Source of the DNA: Perca fluviatilis
Taxonomy: Eukaryota > Chordata > Actinopteri > Perciformes > Percidae
Assembly: GCF_010015445.1 (NCBI RefSeq)
Contig: NC_053127.1
Location: 6,574,004 to 6,638,003, forward strand
DNA length: 64,000 nucleotides
Direction of reading: 5' to 3'
This document shows, in pieces, positions 62,615-64,000 of this stretch. How positions within the stretch are numbered: the stretch's first letter is position 1; each line of letters starts with the position of its first letter. The position numbers and the translations under genes were made by a program. A model generated the notes under the pieces. The model saw nothing but the letters and a program-made list of their open reading frames with translations, was not told the DNA's origin and did no database searches.

Positions 62615-62648
<34 letters not shown>
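62357..62648. repeat. (GT)n and (CA)n microsatellites
   Basis: (GT)n at 62359-62427 with one GGTG break, and (AC)n at about 62617-62648. The frames of up to 191 codons across them on the minus strand are artefacts of the dinucleotide runs. Confidence 0.9.
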
Positions 62649-62650
<2 letters not shown>

Positions 62651-62759
62651 CCAGAGGTATGCAATGGAACACACAACACAACTGAAGTACTGTGCCCACG
62701 CCTGCATGGGCAGACATCACAAATGCACATATAAAACAGGACACACACATACACATGAG

Positions 62760-63488
62760 TAATTCACGCCCCAGCTTGCAGGCCATAGAGACAGAGAAAG
62801 AAAATTCCACTTTGAATTTCCATTGAATTCATTCCGTTTTCATGTGGTTTGTGTGTTTGATGTGAAAATGAAAGGCATTGCAGTACGGTTGTGTTGTTGG
62901 TGTGTTGTTCTTCTTCCTCTCTGTCTCACTTTTTCAGCCTCATTAAAAATGATCCTAATAGCATGGATGTTGAAAAGCAGTTAGTCTTTATTTAGCTGGC
63001 AGGTTGTTTTTTTTTTAGAAAGAAGAAAAAGAAAATATATAGACCATAAATACACAAAGTTATACATCACTGAGACACAAAACAAACCATAAAACCATAA
63101 AACTCAATCGCTGCTAAATGTTTTTGGAAGCCAATAAAATAGAAATCGAGGGGGATATGATAACAGGAGGTAAACATATATATTTGCAGCCATGGCAGAG
63201 AAAATTAGTTCCGCTCCAAAAATACAAAAATTCTGCAGATTTCAGATGCTGCCGATGGAGTCGCTCCCCTTTTTTTTGTCCGCGCCAACACTTAGTCTGT
63301 CCAGTCAGTCAGCCGGTCAACTACTGGGTGCCACTTACCAAGTTAGTAACCAGCCTGACAGTCAGTAGGTCAACCAGATATAAAAGACAGCAAGAGAGAG
63401 CCAGAGATAGGCCGACTTGGTTTAAATGTTTCTGCATCATGGAGAGAGACTGGCCCTGTTTTCCAATGTGCATACTAACTATTTAGCA
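62760..63488. other. No gene recognised
   Basis: The frame at 63118-63486 (122 codons) has no recognisable domain. GTCAGTCAGCCGGTCAAC at 63303 and CAGTCAGTAGGTCAACC at 63360 are small local repeats. Confidence 0.4.
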
Positions 63489-63489
63489 G

Positions 63490-63496
63490 TTTTTTG

Positions 63497-63530
<34 letters not shown>

Positions 63531-63562
63531 TTTGATTTTTTTTTTGGTTTTTTTTTTTTTTA
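63490..63562. repeat. Poly-T tract
   Basis: Almost pure T with a few A and G. It is likely a retroposon tail on the minus strand or an expanded homopolymer. Confidence 0.9.
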
Positions 63563-63565
63563 TTT

Positions 63566-64000
63566 GTTTTTTTCTTTCACCACACACTTTCTACTTCTAC
63601 TCCGGTACATTTCAGAGAGAAATATTGGACTTTTTACTCCACTACATTCATCTGTTACAGCTTTAGTTAATAGAGACTTCATAAATTACACACTACACAA
63701 ACACATGTAGTTTATAAAATACAATGTTTTATTATAAATGAACTAGCCAACAATATAACGGCCATCAAAATGTTGCTGAAATATTTTGTTCCGATGCTTT
63801 CATGGACTCTCTATGGGCTTCTCCCTTCACTGTATGCCTCCACGTAGCTTCCCAGCCCCCCCGGCAAGTTTGAAGAAGGAAACATGGAGGACCACACATA
63901 TTCAAAATCCAAATTTCAGAAAGAGGAGTCTTCTTCTTCGCACAGGAAAAGAAAAATAATATTGAAAAGAGCAAGAGACCGGCTTTTTGAAGCGTGAAGG
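63566..64000. other. MITE fragment then unassigned end
   Basis: 63590-63690 contains CTACTTCTACTCCGGTACAT and ACTTTTTACTCCACTACATT, words of the family at 1734-2279. From 63700 to 64000 there is nothing I can support; the minus frame 63765-63974 is unrecognised. Confidence 0.45.

Noticed and set aside
62132..62810. Minus-strand frames of 164-191 codons
   Set aside because: They span two microsatellites in three different phases, and no phase has a recognisable non-repeat part.

Overview
The window looks like nuclear DNA of a ray-finned fish, probably a percomorph. It has low coding density, long (CA/GT)n microsatellites, and a dense mosaic of teleost-type elements: hAT, PIF-Harbinger-like, Tc1-like and TTAA-target MITEs, L2-type LINE 3' ends, tRNA-derived SINEs, and Tf1/sushi-type LTR elements. 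I found no host protein-coding exon, rRNA or functional tRNA that I would defend. Nearly all open frames lie inside repeats, so the window is best read as an intergenic or large intronic region colonised by mobile DNA. No homology search was possible. Family names rest on termini, target-site duplications (TSDs) and short motifs read by eye.

Layout. 1-8 kb: decayed hAT MITEs, a truncated VNTR-bearing MITE (MITE-1) and an L2 3' end. 8.3-9.8 kb: a 1.5-kb element with matched termini and TTAA targets. 15.6-21 kb: two related blocks of a Harbinger-like element (MITE-2). The first block carries a 950-bp hAT with a fossil BED zinc finger; the second preserves the empty target site and has a 720-bp internal tandem duplication. 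22.7-29 kb: a 1.3-kb Harbinger-like element, LINE debris, a MITE inside a MITE, and two hAT MITEs with TSDs. 31.5-37.9 kb: a hAT-like element with a zf-TTF-like exon, a solo LTR split by a 751-bp transposon, a 2.4-kb hAT nest, and a Tc1 MITE inside another repeat. 38.5-49.3 kb: more MITEs, a hairpin element carrying telomere-like repeats, and a helicase-derived element whose Walker A region has been amplified eightfold. 52.4-53.1 kb: a hAT MITE with perfect TSDs containing a 33-bp minisatellite. 54.4-57.3 kb: the most striking locus. 57.6-64 kb: another sushi-type LTR remnant, MITEs, a LINE end and microsatellites.

Key locus. A complete LTR retrotransposon lies on the minus strand at 54393-57308. 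Its 411- and 415-bp LTRs differ by one base and one 4-bp repeat step, and it is flanked by 5-bp TSDs (GTCAA). It has no recognisable reverse transcriptase or integrase. It encodes a 479-residue protein built mainly of 9- and 10-residue tandem repeats. Where a tRNA-primer site would normally be, it has a 12-nt sequence perfectly complementary to a site in its own LTR. That LTR site lies 29 bp downstream of a TATA-like box, at the expected RNA 5' end. This is the arrangement of self-primed Tf1/sushi retrotransposons, here in a non-autonomous element.
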